A DNA stretch of 64,000 nucleotides, taken from assembly GCA_026981855.1 (NCBI GenBank), contig JALSIB010000029.1, forward strand, positions 124,001-188,000, in the 5' to 3' direction. The stretch comes from Methylothermaceae bacterium (GTDB taxonomy: Bacteria; Pseudomonadota; Gammaproteobacteria; Methylococcales; Methylothermaceae). Within the stretch, counting starts at the first letter, position 1; every line of letters starts with the position of its first letter. The notes below the pieces were generated by a model. It was not told the DNA's origin and did no database searches. It saw only the letters and a program-made list of their open reading frames with translations. Positions 17,561 through 27,549 of this stretch are shown here, one piece after another. A program made the position numbers and the translations under genes.

Positions 17561-18510
17561 GGGCCGGAAAAGACGCTGGCGGCCGGCTGAGGGGGCGGGC
17601 GAGGACTTTTCTGCGGCTGCACGGCCATGCCCTGTTTTCCAGCCTTGGAGATTTGTGGCGTGCCCCTTTGATGACCTGCATGACCTTGATGGTCATTGCC
17701 GTCACCCTGGCCTTGCCCCTGACTTTCTATCTCACCCTGGCCAATCTGCAACGGCTGAGCGGGGGGCTGGAGGAAAGTTGGAAGGTTTCTCTCTATCTCG
17801 ACCCGAAGCTGGATGAAAAACAAGCTGCGCCTTTGTTGGCGCGCCTGAGAAAACAGCCGGCGGTGGCTGCTGTCCATCTGATCGGCAAGGAAGCGGGACT
17901 AATGGATTTCCGGCGCCACAGTGGTTTTGGTGAAGTGCTTGAGGCATTGCCGGAAAACCCGCTGCCGGTGGTCATTGAAGTCACACCCCATCCCCGGTGG
18001 GAAAATCCGCAGCGCCTGGCGGAATTGGTGGCGGCCTGGGAAAAGATTCCGCAGGTCGATTTCGTGCAGTGGAACATGCGCTGGCTGCAGCGGCTCAAGG
18101 GCTGGCTGCAACTGGCGGAGCGTGGCGTGGCCGGCCTTGGCGCATTGCTGAGCCTGACGGTATTGCTGGTGGTGGGCAACACCATTCGTCTGGAACTGGA
18201 AAACCGTCATGAGGAAATCGAGGTGATGAAACTGCTGGGCGCGACCCACCGCTTCATTCGCCGGCCGTTCATCTATTCCGGTTTCTGGTATGGCTCGACA
18301 GGCGGCCTGATGGCCCTGATTCTGGCTTGGCTGTTGAGCGCCGTGATGCGGGCGCCTGCCAAATCCCTGGCAGCCCTGTATGGCGCCGCGTTCGATATCG
18401 AATTCCTTTCCCTTCCTGAAGTGCTGGCTTTTGCCGGTTTCTCCGTGGTTTTGGGTGTCTCGGGTGCGTGGCTGGTGGTCACGCGCCATCTTTGGCGGCT
18501 TCGCATATAA
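17557..18510 (+). CDS. ftsX: cell division protein FtsX
   Basis: The membrane partner of FtsE. It has 317 residues: a cytoplasmic N-terminal stretch, a first helix (about 45-70), a periplasmic domain of about 100 residues that contacts amidase activators, then three C-terminal helices. Family motifs include WRAPLMTCMTLMVIAVTLALP, LENRHEEIEVMKLLGAT and FIRRPF near the second helix. The ATG overlaps the ftsE stop. Confidence 0.94.
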   Translation: MRAGKDAGGRLRGRARTFLRLHGHALFSSLGDLWRAPLMTCMTLMVIAVTLALPLTFYLTLANLQRLSGGLEESWKVSLYLDPKLDEKQAAPLLARLRKQPAVAAVHLIGKEAGLMDFRRHSGFGEVLEALPENPLPVVIEVTPHPRWENPQRLAELVAAWEKIPQVDFVQWNMRWLQRLKGWLQLAERGVAGLGALLSLTVLLVVGNTIRLELENRHEEIEVMKLLGATHRFIRRPFIYSGFWYGSTGGLMALILAWLLSAVMRAPAKSLAALYGAAFDIEFLSLPEVLAFAGFSVVLGVSGAWLVVTRHLWRLRI

Positions 18511-18697
18511 AACCGCTTCTCTGTTCCATTTTGTATCCCGTTTTGGCGGGCCTTTTGCGCGTCATTTTGTTGACCGGTGTCGAGTACAGCGGCCGATCTG
18601 GCCCATGTGCAGGAAAATGCGACACTGCTCCATGAAGCCCTGAAAAAGGGGATGACAGCGTCCTTGGCGGCCTCCTATCGTTTTGATTTCAAACGTT
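18511..18697. other. non-coding stretch after ftsX
   Basis: The first part of a 359-base gap between ftsX and pmoC. A weak hairpin CCCG-TTTTGG-CGGG followed by CCTTTT (about 18538-18556) may end the ftsX transcript. A short open frame crosses it but has no recognisable product and runs into the AT-rich repeats. Confidence 0.35.
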
Positions 18698-18791
18698 TTA
18701 TTGTTTTAACTCAAAACAATAACCATGAAAATATTATGGTTTTTGTTTTGAGTCAAAACTATTACCATAAAATTAATATGGTTTTTTGATC
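18698..18791. repeat. AT-rich tandem dyads upstream of pmoC
   Basis: Two copies of a dyad ACCAT-N9-ATGGT lie at 18722-18740 and 18764-18782, exactly 42 bases apart (four helical turns). The first is the core of an 18-base inverted repeat, ACTCAAAACAATAACCAT (18709-18726) against 18736-18753, with one mismatch. Two further palindromes overlap it: TTATTGTTTT-AACTC-AAAACAATAA (18698-18722) and GTTTTGAGTCAAAAC (18746-18760). The layout suggests a cooperative repressor or activator site for pmoC. Confidence 0.75.
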
Positions 18792-18827
18792 CAGATCAAA
18801 TATCGGGCTGGAGGGCTGCTATAGAAT
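18786..18827 (+). promoter_or_regulatory. pmoC promoter with FNR/Anr-type box
   Basis: TTGATCCAGATCAA at 18786-18799 is a perfect FNR-type palindrome (TTGAT-N4-ATCAA). Downstream lie TATAGA (18820-18825, with an extended TG) and TAGAAT (18822-18827) as -10 candidates. The box centre would be about 40-42 bases before the start of transcription, the class II activator position, and no normal -35 element is present. A CRP/FNR-family regulator is therefore likely. Confidence 0.65.
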
Positions 18828-18869
18828 CTTGCCCGCGTTGTGCACTAACGAGATGTTAAGGAGGAATAA

Positions 18870-19691
18870 ATGGCAACAACGAGTCAGAGTGTGTCTGCTA
18901 AAGAGGTTGAGAAACCTTTGGTGGCGACACGTGGTTTGATTGGGGGTATTGGAGGTTTGACGCTTCTGTACTCATGGGTGCGCTGGTATGAAGGTGTCTA
19001 TGGCTGGTCGGCCGGTTTGGATGCGTTTGCTCCGGAGTTCGAAACCTACTGGATGAATTTCCTGTATACCGAAATTCTGGTGGAGGTTTTGGTGGCGGCT
19101 GCCTTGTGGGGGTATTTGTGGAGAACCCGGCCCAAGGATCTCAGCAAATTGACTCCCAGAGAGGAGTTGCGGAATGGATTTACCTTGATTGTATGGCTGT
19201 GCTGCTATGCATGGGCCGTATACTGGGGCGCCAGCTACTTTACCGAGCAGGATGGAACCTGGCATCAGACGATTGTTCGTGACACGGACTTCACGCCGAG
19301 TCACATCGTTGAGTTCTATGGAGCGTATCCTGTGTACATTATCATCGGGTTCGCCTCGTACATTTATGCGCATACCCGCCTGCCTTATTTCGATTATTCG
19401 AAAAGAGGGCTGTCCCTGGCGTTCACGCTGTTCGTGATCGGTCCTTTCATGATCGTGCCCAATGTGGGGCTGAATGAATGGGGACACACTTTCTGGTTCA
19501 TGGAGGAGTTGTTTGTGGCGCCTCTCCATTACGGGTTTGTGTTCTTCGGATGGTTTACGCTGGGTGTGTTGGGCGTGCTCCTTCAAAGCTTGGCTTGCTT
19601 TGCCAACTTGATTGGTAAAGAGCTTTGCGGTGATGTTTACGATCAGGCCGTTGCCCGGGTTGGTGCCGACCAGGCCACCTGGATGGACTGA
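18870..19691 (+). CDS. pmoC: particulate methane monooxygenase subunit C (solitary copy)
   Basis: The membrane subunit of pMMO (or an ammonia monooxygenase-family relative), which oxidises methane to methanol. It has 273 residues and about six or seven membrane helices. The variable metal-site ligands are present: D128, H132 (DGTWH) and H145 (TPSH). These match M. capsulatus D156, H160 and H173 with a constant offset of 28. The conserved block LNEWGHTFWFMEELFVAPLH follows. A full-strength TAAGGAGG lies at 18857-18864. No pmoA or pmoB is adjacent, and a terminator follows directly, so this is a monocistronic extra copy. It splits the ftsX-rpoH neighbourhood, and its codon use is visibly more AT-rich than its neighbours. 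It could work with PmoAB encoded elsewhere or under special conditions. Confidence 0.96.
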   Translation: MATTSQSVSAKEVEKPLVATRGLIGGIGGLTLLYSWVRWYEGVYGWSAGLDAFAPEFETYWMNFLYTEILVEVLVAAALWGYLWRTRPKDLSKLTPREELRNGFTLIVWLCCYAWAVYWGASYFTEQDGTWHQTIVRDTDFTPSHIVEFYGAYPVYIIIGFASYIYAHTRLPYFDYSKRGLSLAFTLFVIGPFMIVPNVGLNEWGHTFWFMEELFVAPLHYGFVFFGWFTLGVLGVLLQSLACFANLIGKELCGDVYDQAVARVGADQATWMD

Positions 19692-19706
19692 TCACTTCTT
19701 GTTCTT

Positions 19707-19731
19707 GCTCCACAGGGATTGTGGAGCTTTT
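19707..19731 (+). terminator. terminator of pmoC
   Basis: Perfect 8-base stem GCTCCACA / TGTGGAGC with a GGGAT loop, followed by TTTT, 15 bases after the pmoC stop. Confidence 0.85.
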
Positions 19732-19793
19732 CCGAAGCGGGTTGTTCCGTGAACAGCAAGCTTCAAGCAGCCATTGAAATACCTCTTTTGAGG

Positions 19794-19821
19794 AACCGCC
19801 CTGCCCGGGCGGTTTTTTTTT
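19794..19821 (+). terminator. second terminator between pmoC and rpoH
   Basis: Stem AACCGCCC / GGGCGGTT with a 5-base loop and a run of nine T. It may be a back-up terminator isolating rpoH from pmoC. In the original ftsX-rpoH arrangement it may have ended the ftsX transcript. Confidence 0.85.
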
Positions 19822-19845
19822 GGGGGGCGGAACTTCGCAAATAGA

Positions 19846-19872
19846 TTGGCACTCTAAGACACAGAGTGCTAA
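19846..19872 (+). promoter_or_regulatory. CIRCE element (HrcA operator) upstream of rpoH
   Basis: TTGGCACTC-N9-GAGTGCTAA differs at one base from the CIRCE consensus TTAGCACTC-N9-GAGTGCTAA, with exactly nine bases between the arms. TTGGCA (19846-19851) and TAATCT (19870-19875) within it could be the -35 and -10 elements, so bound HrcA would block the promoter directly. Confidence 0.85.
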
Positions 19873-19903
19873 TCTGATAAAAAACAAAAAGGGGGATGGC
19901 AAG

Positions 19904-20770
19904 ATGAGCAACGTATTGGCAATTCCGGAAGTCGGCAAGTCGATCAGTTCAGTCAATCAATATATCGCCGTCGTCAATCGGTTTCCACGCCTCGATACCG
20001 AGGAAGAACGTACGCTGGCGCTGCGTTTGCACCGGGAAAACGATCTGGAAGCGGCGAAAAAATTGATTTTGGCCAATTTGCGCTTCGTGGTGCCGATCGC
20101 CCGGGGATATCTGGGATATGGGCTGCCGCTGGCCGACCTGATCCAGGAAGGCAATATCGGTTTGATGAAGGCGGTCAAACGCTTCGATCCTTCCGTCGGC
20201 GTGCGCTTGATCTCGTTTGCCGTCCATTGGATTCGCGCCGAAATTCACGAATTCATTCTCCGCAACTGGCGGATCGTGAAGGTGGCCACCACCAAGGCAC
20301 AGCGCAAACTGTTTTTCAATTTGCGCAAGGCGAAAAAACGACTCAACTGGCTCAGCCAGAACGAAGCCGAAGCGCTTGCCAGCGATCTCGGCGTGAAGGT
20401 GGAAACCGTTCGGGAGATGGAAAAGCGGATGAACGGAAGCGATATGGCATTCGACCCGGCGGTGGGAGAAGAGGCGGAAGCAGATCACCACTTGGCGCCG
20501 GCCCATTACCTCAGCGGCGAGGTGGAAAACGATCCCGCCTATCAGCTAGAGCGGAATGAATGGAGCCGTCTCGAACATGCGCAATTGTCGCGGGCGTTGG
20601 CCGGTCTCGACGAAAGGAGCCGCGATATCCTGCGATCCCGCTGGCTGGAAGAGAAGAAAATGACGTTGCACCAGCTGGCGGAGAAATACGGAGTTTCGGC
20701 AGAGCGGATTCGTCAGCTGGAAAAGAGCGCCTTGAAAAAGCTCAAGAAAGCCATGTCTGAAGTCGCCTGA
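19904..20770 (+). CDS. rpoH: RNA polymerase heat-shock sigma factor RpoH (sigma-32)
   Basis: Directs RNA polymerase to heat-shock promoters. It has 288 residues: region 2 with NLRFVVPIARGYLGYGLPLADLIQEGN, the RpoH box QRKLFFNLRK (which distinguishes it from RpoD and RpoS), and region 4.2 YGVSAERIRQLEKSALKKLK. The start is ATG at 19904 after AAGGGGGATGG; the open frame upstream crosses the CIRCE element and is not coding. In related bacteria rpoH directly follows ftsX; here pmoC is between them. Confidence 0.95.
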   Translation: MSNVLAIPEVGKSISSVNQYIAVVNRFPRLDTEEERTLALRLHRENDLEAAKKLILANLRFVVPIARGYLGYGLPLADLIQEGNIGLMKAVKRFDPSVGVRLISFAVHWIRAEIHEFILRNWRIVKVATTKAQRKLFFNLRKAKKRLNWLSQNEAEALASDLGVKVETVREMEKRMNGSDMAFDPAVGEEAEADHHLAPAHYLSGEVENDPAYQLERNEWSRLEHAQLSRALAGLDERSRDILRSRWLEEKKMTLHQLAEKYGVSAERIRQLEKSALKKLKKAMSEVA

Positions 20771-20796
20771 TCGGAACAGGCCTTGTCATGAATGGA

Positions 20797-20834
20797 CGGG
20801 GCGTGGTGGAGTGATCCATCACGCCCTGTTTTTT
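20797..20834. terminator. terminator between convergent rpoH and cyoE
   Basis: Inverted repeat GGGCGTGGTGGA (20799-20810) and TCCATCACGCCC (20815-20826), one mismatch, with a 4-base loop and a T-run to 20834. Confidence 0.8.
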
Positions 20835-20839
20835 GTCGA

Positions 20840-21736
20840 TTACAGATAATGATCTATCAGCAACGCTGCGAAAATGCCCATCAGATACAAAATGGAGAAT
20901 CCGAAAGTGCGCATGGCAAGACCCCGGTCATTGGGGTTGCAACGCAATTTCCAGGCCATATAGAGGAAGACGCCGCCAAGCGCGAGGGCGGCCCCAAGAT
21001 AGATCAGGCCGCTCATGTGGGTCAGATAGGGAATCAGGCTGACCACGAACAGCAAAATGGTATAGAGAAACACTTGCAGTCCGGTGAATTCCACTCCATG
21101 GGTCACTGGCAGCATGGGTATGTCCACCTTGGCGTATTCATCGCGTTTGGCGATGGCCAGTGCCCAGAAATGAGGGGGGGTCCATAGAAAAATGATAAGA
21201 AACAGTAACACCGAATTGGGATGGGCGCTGCCCAGAACCGCCACCGAACCCAGGATGGGCGGGACCGCGCCGGCGGCGCCGCCGATCACGATGTTCTGCG
21301 GTGTGGCGCGCTTGAGATAAACGGTATAGACCACTGCATAGCCGATCAGGGACAAAAAAGTGAGAACCGCCGTCTGCCAATTGACCCAAAGCAACAGGAT
21401 CGCCATGGAGGCGATACCCAGTATCGAGGCGAATACCAGCACATGCAACGGTGTCAGCTCACCTTGGGGAAGGGGCCTGTTGTGGGTCCGGCCCATTTCG
21501 GCATCGGCATGGCGGTCGAGATAGTGGTTGAAAGCAGCGGCCGACGCGGCCGCCAGGGCGATTCCCAGGGTGCCGAAGATCAGTGGCCGCAAGGGGACCA
21601 TATCCGGCACGGAGAGAAACATGCCCACGATCGCCGTGAAAACGATCAACGCAACCACCCTGGGCTTGCAGAGTTCAAAATAGGCCTTGAAATTCAGGCC
21701 CGAAGCAGTACCCGCATCGGCGCTATTCGCTTTCAT
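20840..21736 (-). CDS. cyoE: protoheme IX farnesyltransferase (heme O synthase)
   Basis: Adds the farnesyl tail to heme b, giving heme O, the substrate of heme A synthase (CtaA). It has 298 residues with a UbiA-type fold of about nine helices. The first Asp-rich motif is NHYLDRHADAEMGRTHNRPL (about 70-89), followed by the second motif YTVYLKR and the segment WTPPHFWALAI. It is separated from the cox cluster by the ftsEX-pmoC-rpoH block and reads in the opposite direction, but is functionally part of the same pathway. Confidence 0.95.
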   Translation of the reverse strand: MKANSADAGTASGLNFKAYFELCKPRVVALIVFTAIVGMFLSVPDMVPLRPLIFGTLGIALAAASAAAFNHYLDRHADAEMGRTHNRPLPQGELTPLHVLVFASILGIASMAILLLWVNWQTAVLTFLSLIGYAVVYTVYLKRATPQNIVIGGAAGAVPPILGSVAVLGSAHPNSVLLFLIIFLWTPPHFWALAIAKRDEYAKVDIPMLPVTHGVEFTGLQVFLYTILLFVVSLIPYLTHMSGLIYLGAALALGGVFLYMAWKLRCNPNDRGLAMRTFGFSILYLMGIFAALLIDHYL

Positions 21737-21809
21737 AGATACCTGGCGAATCGTTTACAATGAAACAATTCATTTTATACTAAATCCATCGGAATTTACG
21801 GGACGGTTT

Positions 21810-23222
21810 ATGAATGTCTCTGCCATGAATATATTGTTTATCCGGCTGAAATGGCTGCTGTTGCTGTGCTCCTTCCTGCCCACGGTCGCCTGTTCGGCTG
21901 CCAGGGTTCATGAATACGAATTGAAAAATGGCATGAAAGTGGTGGTGAAGGAAGACCACAGAGCCCCCGTGGTGGTTTCCCAGGTCTGGTACAAGGTGGG
22001 GTCGAGTTATGAACACGAAGGGATCACGGGAATCTCTCACATGCTCGAGCACATGATGTTCCAGGGAACCAGGAAGCATGGGCCGGGGGAGTTTTCCCGC
22101 ATCATCGCCGAGCAGGGAGGGCGGGAGAACGCCTTTACCGGTGCCGACTATACGGCCTATTTCGAGACTCTGGAGAAAAGCCGCCTGCCCATCGCCTTCG
22201 AACTGGAGGCGGACAGAATGCGCAATCTGGTGCTGGATGAGAAGGAATATACCAAGGAGAAACAGGTGGTTCTGGAGGAAAGGCGGATGCGCACCGACGA
22301 TCAGCCTCACGCCAAGACCCGCGAGCATTTCATGGCGGTGGCCTTTACCAACGGTCCTTACCGGAATCCGGTCATCGGTTGGCCCGACGATGTCGCCAAT
22401 CTGACGCTGGAAGATCTCAAGTCGTGGTATGAGCGCTGGTATGCGCCGAACAACGCCACGTTGGTGGTGGTGGGCGATGTCGATCCAGGCAGGGTGCTGC
22501 GCTTGGCCAAACGCTGGTTCGGCCCCTTGAAGCCGAGCGAGATTCCGCCCCCTAAGCCCCGTACCGAAGTGGATCAGCTGGGTGAGCGCCAGTTGAAAGT
22601 GGAGGTGCCCGCCAAGCTTCCCTTTCTGATGATGGGTTACAAGGTTCCGGTGCTGGCGAGTTTGCCCGAGGACCGACAATGGGAGGCGTATGCCCTGACG
22701 GTGTTGGCGGGCATCCTGGATGGGGGGGAGAGCGCCAGGTTGTCCACCCGGCTGGTGCGCGGCTCCCAGGTTGCCGCCGCTGTGGGCGCGGGTTACGACT
22801 TGTACGACCGCTTGCCCAACCTGTTTTTGTTCACGGGCACCCCGTCGCAGGGGCATGATCTGGAAGCGCTGGAGCAGGCGTTGCACAAGGAGATCGAAAG
22901 GGTGCGGCAAGAACCGGTTTCCGCCGACGAGCTGGAGCGGGTCAAAACCCAGGTCACCGCCGATGCCATCTATGAGCGCGACTCCATGTTCTATCAGGCC
23001 ATGCAGATAGGATTGCTGGAGACGGTCGGGCTTGGCTGGGAATATCTCGACCGATACGTGGAGCGGATCCGTCAAGTGACGGCGGAACAGGTCCGCCAGG
23101 TGGCGGAAAAATATCTACGCCCTGAACGTTTGACCATCGCCCGGCTTCACCCCTTGCCGATCAAGGAAGGGCAACGGGTCATCCCGGCGGGCGCCAGCGT
23201 GGGAGGTGATCATGTACGCTAA
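21810..23222 (+). CDS. M16 family zinc peptidase (active subunit)
   Basis: An insulinase/pitrilysin-family metallopeptidase, 470 residues, with an N-terminal signal peptide (hydrophobic LLLLCSFLPTVACSA). The inverted zinc motif is HMLEH, with a downstream Glu about 75 residues later (ELEADRM). R/Y-type C-terminal features of M16B are present. It is probably exported to the periplasm. The ATG at 21810 was chosen; one at 21825 is also possible. It overlaps the second M16 gene by 11 bases. Pairs like this usually form an active/inactive heterodimer; the substrate is unknown. Confidence 0.88.
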   Translation: MNVSAMNILFIRLKWLLLLCSFLPTVACSAARVHEYELKNGMKVVVKEDHRAPVVVSQVWYKVGSSYEHEGITGISHMLEHMMFQGTRKHGPGEFSRIIAEQGGRENAFTGADYTAYFETLEKSRLPIAFELEADRMRNLVLDEKEYTKEKQVVLEERRMRTDDQPHAKTREHFMAVAFTNGPYRNPVIGWPDDVANLTLEDLKSWYERWYAPNNATLVVVGDVDPGRVLRLAKRWFGPLKPSEIPPPKPRTEVDQLGERQLKVEVPAKLPFLMMGYKVPVLASLPEDRQWEAYALTVLAGILDGGESARLSTRLVRGSQVAAAVGAGYDLYDRLPNLFLFTGTPSQGHDLEALEQALHKEIERVRQEPVSADELERVKTQVTADAIYERDSMFYQAMQIGLLETVGLGWEYLDRYVERIRQVTAEQVRQVAEKYLRPERLTIARLHPLPIKEGQRVIPAGASVGGDHVR

Positions 23223-24520
23223 TATCCTCGGCCTGATGGCCTTGTGTCTGCTATGGCCCGTCCTGGCCCTTTCAGGTCCCCGGATCGAACATTGGCAAAC
23301 CGACAAGGGAAGCCGGGTCTATTACGTTCATAACCCCGAGTTGCCGTTGGTGGATATTCAAGTGGTCTTCGATGCCGGAAGCGCCCGGGACGGGGATCGA
23401 TACGGGCTGGCGACCCTGACTGCATCCCTGCTCGATTCGGGGGCCGGAGAGTGGGACGCCGACACCATCGCCGGGAGGCTCGAGACCGTCGGCGCAGTAT
23501 TGTCGACCGGCGCTTCCAGGGATACGTCCTGGCTCGATCTGCGCAGTTTGACCGAAACCGCCAAGCTGAAGACGGCCTTGACCACCGCGGCGGAGATCCT
23601 GGCGCACCCCCGTTTCGACCGGAGCGATTTTCTGCGCGAGAAAAAACGTCTGTTGCTGGCGCTCAAACAGCGGGGCGAATCCCCTGGCCAGATCGCGGGG
23701 AGAATGTTTTTCTACGCTCTCTATGGAGAGCATCCTTATGCCCACCCGGTGGAAGGGGAGCCTGAAACCGTAGAAAAGCTGACGCCCGGGGACTTGGCCG
23801 GCTTTCATTCGAAATATTATGTCGCCGCGAACGCCGTGGTGGTCATCGTGGGGGCGCTGGAGCGCGAGCAGGCCGCCGAGGTCGCCGAGCGCCTGACGGT
23901 GGGGCTTCCCCGAGGTGAATCGCCACCGCCGCTTCCCCCCGTCGAATTGCCCGGCAAGGCGCGGACCTTGCGCAAACCTTTTCCATCGGCGCAAACCCAC
24001 CTCTACACCGGGGTTCCGGTTTTGAGGCGGGGCGATCCCGATTACTTCGCACTTTATGTGGGCAATCACGTTCTCGGCGGCGGGGGGTTCACCTCGAGAA
24101 TCGTCAAGCAGGTCCGGGAAGAAAGGGGCTTGTCCTACAGTGCCTACAGTTATTTCAGGCCCATGAAGGGCAAGGGTCCGTTCGTCGCCGGCTTGCAGAC
24201 ACGCAACGACCAGGCCTGGCCGGCACTCGAGGTGTTGCGGCAGACGATCCGGGAATTCATCCGCCAGGGACCGAGCGACGAGGAACTGGAAGCGGCCAAG
24301 AAAAACATCACCGGCGGTTTCGTATTGCGTTACGACAGCAACGCCAAGTTGGCGGACTACGTGGCCATGATCGGTTTCTACGGCCTGCCCCTGGACTATC
24401 TCGATACTTTCGCCAAACGGGTGAATGCGGTGACCCGCCGCCAGATCATCGACGCTTTCCGGCGGCGGCTCGATCCAGCGCGTTTCCAGACCGTCCTGGT
24501 GGGGGGTGGCGCCGTCGCCG

Positions 24521-24537
<17 letters not shown>
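23212..24537 (+). CDS. M16 family peptidase-like protein (non-catalytic partner)
   Basis: A 441-residue M16 protein with a signal peptide. It lacks the HxxEH zinc motif: the matching region reads TASLLDSGAG. It keeps the C-terminal substrate-binding segment GLSYSAYSYF. It most likely pairs with the upstream zinc-bearing M16 protein. The start is ATG at 23212, preceded by GGAGGTG. Confidence 0.88.
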
Positions 24538-25835
<1,298 letters not shown>

Positions 25836-25878
25836 CCAGATCCGGCCTTTTGGCCACAGCCGGTGAGGAAATCCTGGG

Positions 25879-27549
25879 ATGGGGTGGAGAATGCGTCGCT
25901 GTTTGCTGCTGATTCTGCTTGTGGGGGCGGCGGTATCGGCGGCGGAGGTTCCCCCCAAAGCCGCCATTGCCTCGGCCCATCCGCTCGCCACCGCGGCGGG
26001 GATGAAAATTTTGCGTCAGGGAGGCAATGCTTTCGATGCCGCGGTGGCGGTGGCGGCGGCGCTGGCGGTGGTCGAGCCGGCAGGTTCTGGGCTGGGTGGG
26101 GGTGGTTTCTTCTTGTTGCACCGGGCGGCGAGCGGCAGGGCCGTCATGCTCGATGCGCGGGAAAAAGCGCCTCTGGCGGCCGGCCGCGACATGTATCTGG
26201 ATGGGGCGGGAAAGGTGATTGCCCGGGCGTCCATCGACGGGCCGCTGGCTGCGGGAATCCCCGGACTGCCTGCGGCCTTGGCGTATCTGGCGGAAAACCA
26301 TGGCCGTCTGCCCTTGAGCCGGACCCTGGCGCCTGCGATTCGTCTGGCGCGGGAAGGATTCGAGGTGGGGCCGGGGTATTTGCGCCAGGTGGCGCGGCGT
26401 CTGGAGGTTTTGCGGCGCTATCCCCAGACCGCGGCCATTTTCCTGCAAAATGGCGACAAACCCCGGCCGGGCTTCCGTCTGGTCCAGAAGGATCTGGCCA
26501 AGGTGCTGGAAGCCATCGCCGCGGAGGGGAAGGCGGGTTTCTACCGGGGCTGGGTGGCCGAACGCCTTCTGGACTCGGTCCGCGAGGGGGGGGGAATCTG
26601 GCAGGCAAGGGATCTGAAGCGATATCGGGTGGTCGAGCGCCGCCCGGTGGAGGGGGATTTCCGGGGAATCCACATCGTTTCCGCGGCACCTCCATCCTCC
26701 GGCGGGGTGGTGCTGCTGGAGACCCTGAACATCCTGTCTCCCTATGCCATGCATACGCTGGCGCCTGTTACCCTCAAACACCTGGTGGTGGAGGCGTGGC
26801 GCCGGGCCTACCGGGATCGTGCCCTGTATCTGGGAGATCCCGACTTCGTCCACATCCCGCTGGCGCGGCTGCTCAGCCCCGACTATGCGGCGGGGTTACG
26901 GGCGGCTGTCCGCCTGGACAAGGCGCTTCCCAGCGATTACCTCAATCCGGCTCCGGAAAAAGCGGAAGGAGCCGACACCACTCATTTCTCCATACTCGAC
27001 CGGGAAGGCAACCGGGTGGCGGCGACTTTGAGCGTCAATTACCTGTTCGGTTCCGGTTTCGTGGCCGGGGGGACGGGGGTGCTGCTCAACGACGAGATGG
27101 ACGATTTTTCCATCAAGCCGGGGACGCCCAATATTTATGGCCTGGTGGGGGGGGAGGCCAACGCCATCGCGCCCGGCAAGAGAATGCTCTCCAGCATGAC
27201 GCCGACTTTCCTCGAAACCCGGGACCGGGTCGCGATAGTGGGGACGCCGGGGGGCAGCCGGATCATCTCCATGGTGACCCTGGCGGTACTGGATTTTGCC
27301 GCAGGGTTTCCGCCCTCCCTGTGGGTCAAATGGCCCCGTTACCACCATCAATACCTGCCGGATGAAATCCAGTTCGAGCCCGGTGCCCTGAGTGCGGCGG
27401 AACGGCGCACCTTGCAGGCGATGGGCCATCGCCTGCATCCTTTGGCCAGCCGTTATGGCAATATGCAGGCGATTCTCTGGGACAAGAAGAAGGGCACGGT
27501 GGAGGCGGCCTCCGACCCCCGGGGCGAGGGCGCAAGCAGCGTGGAATGA
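25879..27549 (+). CDS. ggt: gamma-glutamyltransferase
   Basis: A periplasmic glutathione hydrolase/transpeptidase, made as a precursor that cuts itself into two subunits. It has 556 residues and a signal peptide (LLLILLVGAAVSAAE). The autocleavage and catalytic nucleophile is T367 in ADTTHFS. Substrate-binding segments LDAREKAP, GGSGF-like FGSGF and GTPGGSRII follow. The start is ATG at 25879, preceded by GAGGAAA. It overlaps the next gene by 4 bases. Confidence 0.94.
   Translation: MGWRMRRCLLLILLVGAAVSAAEVPPKAAIASAHPLATAAGMKILRQGGNAFDAAVAVAAALAVVEPAGSGLGGGGFFLLHRAASGRAVMLDAREKAPLAAGRDMYLDGAGKVIARASIDGPLAAGIPGLPAALAYLAENHGRLPLSRTLAPAIRLAREGFEVGPGYLRQVARRLEVLRRYPQTAAIFLQNGDKPRPGFRLVQKDLAKVLEAIAAEGKAGFYRGWVAERLLDSVREGGGIWQARDLKRYRVVERRPVEGDFRGIHIVSAAPPSSGGVVLLETLNILSPYAMHTLAPVTLKHLVVEAWRRAYRDRALYLGDPDFVHIPLARLLSPDYAAGLRAAVRLDKALPSDYLNPAPEKAEGADTTHFSILDREGNRVAATLSVNYLFGSGFVAGGTGVLLNDEMDDFSIKPGTPNIYGLVGGEANAIAPGKRMLSSMTPTFLETRDRVAIVGTPGGSRIISMVTLAVLDFAAGFPPSLWVKWPRYHHQYLPDEIQFEPGALSAAERRTLQAMGHRLHPLASRYGNMQAILWDKKKGTVEAASDPRGEGASSVE

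Noticed and set aside
18709-18753. The 18-base inverted repeat as a simple terminator of ftsX
   Set aside because: The stem is AT-rich, lies about 200 bases beyond ftsX, lacks a clean T-run, and its core is repeated 42 bases later next to the FNR box, which fits an operator better.
18577-18789. A 70-codon frame upstream of pmoC
   Set aside because: It runs through the AT-rich palindromes, has no ribosome site or family resemblance, and its composition reflects the repeats.
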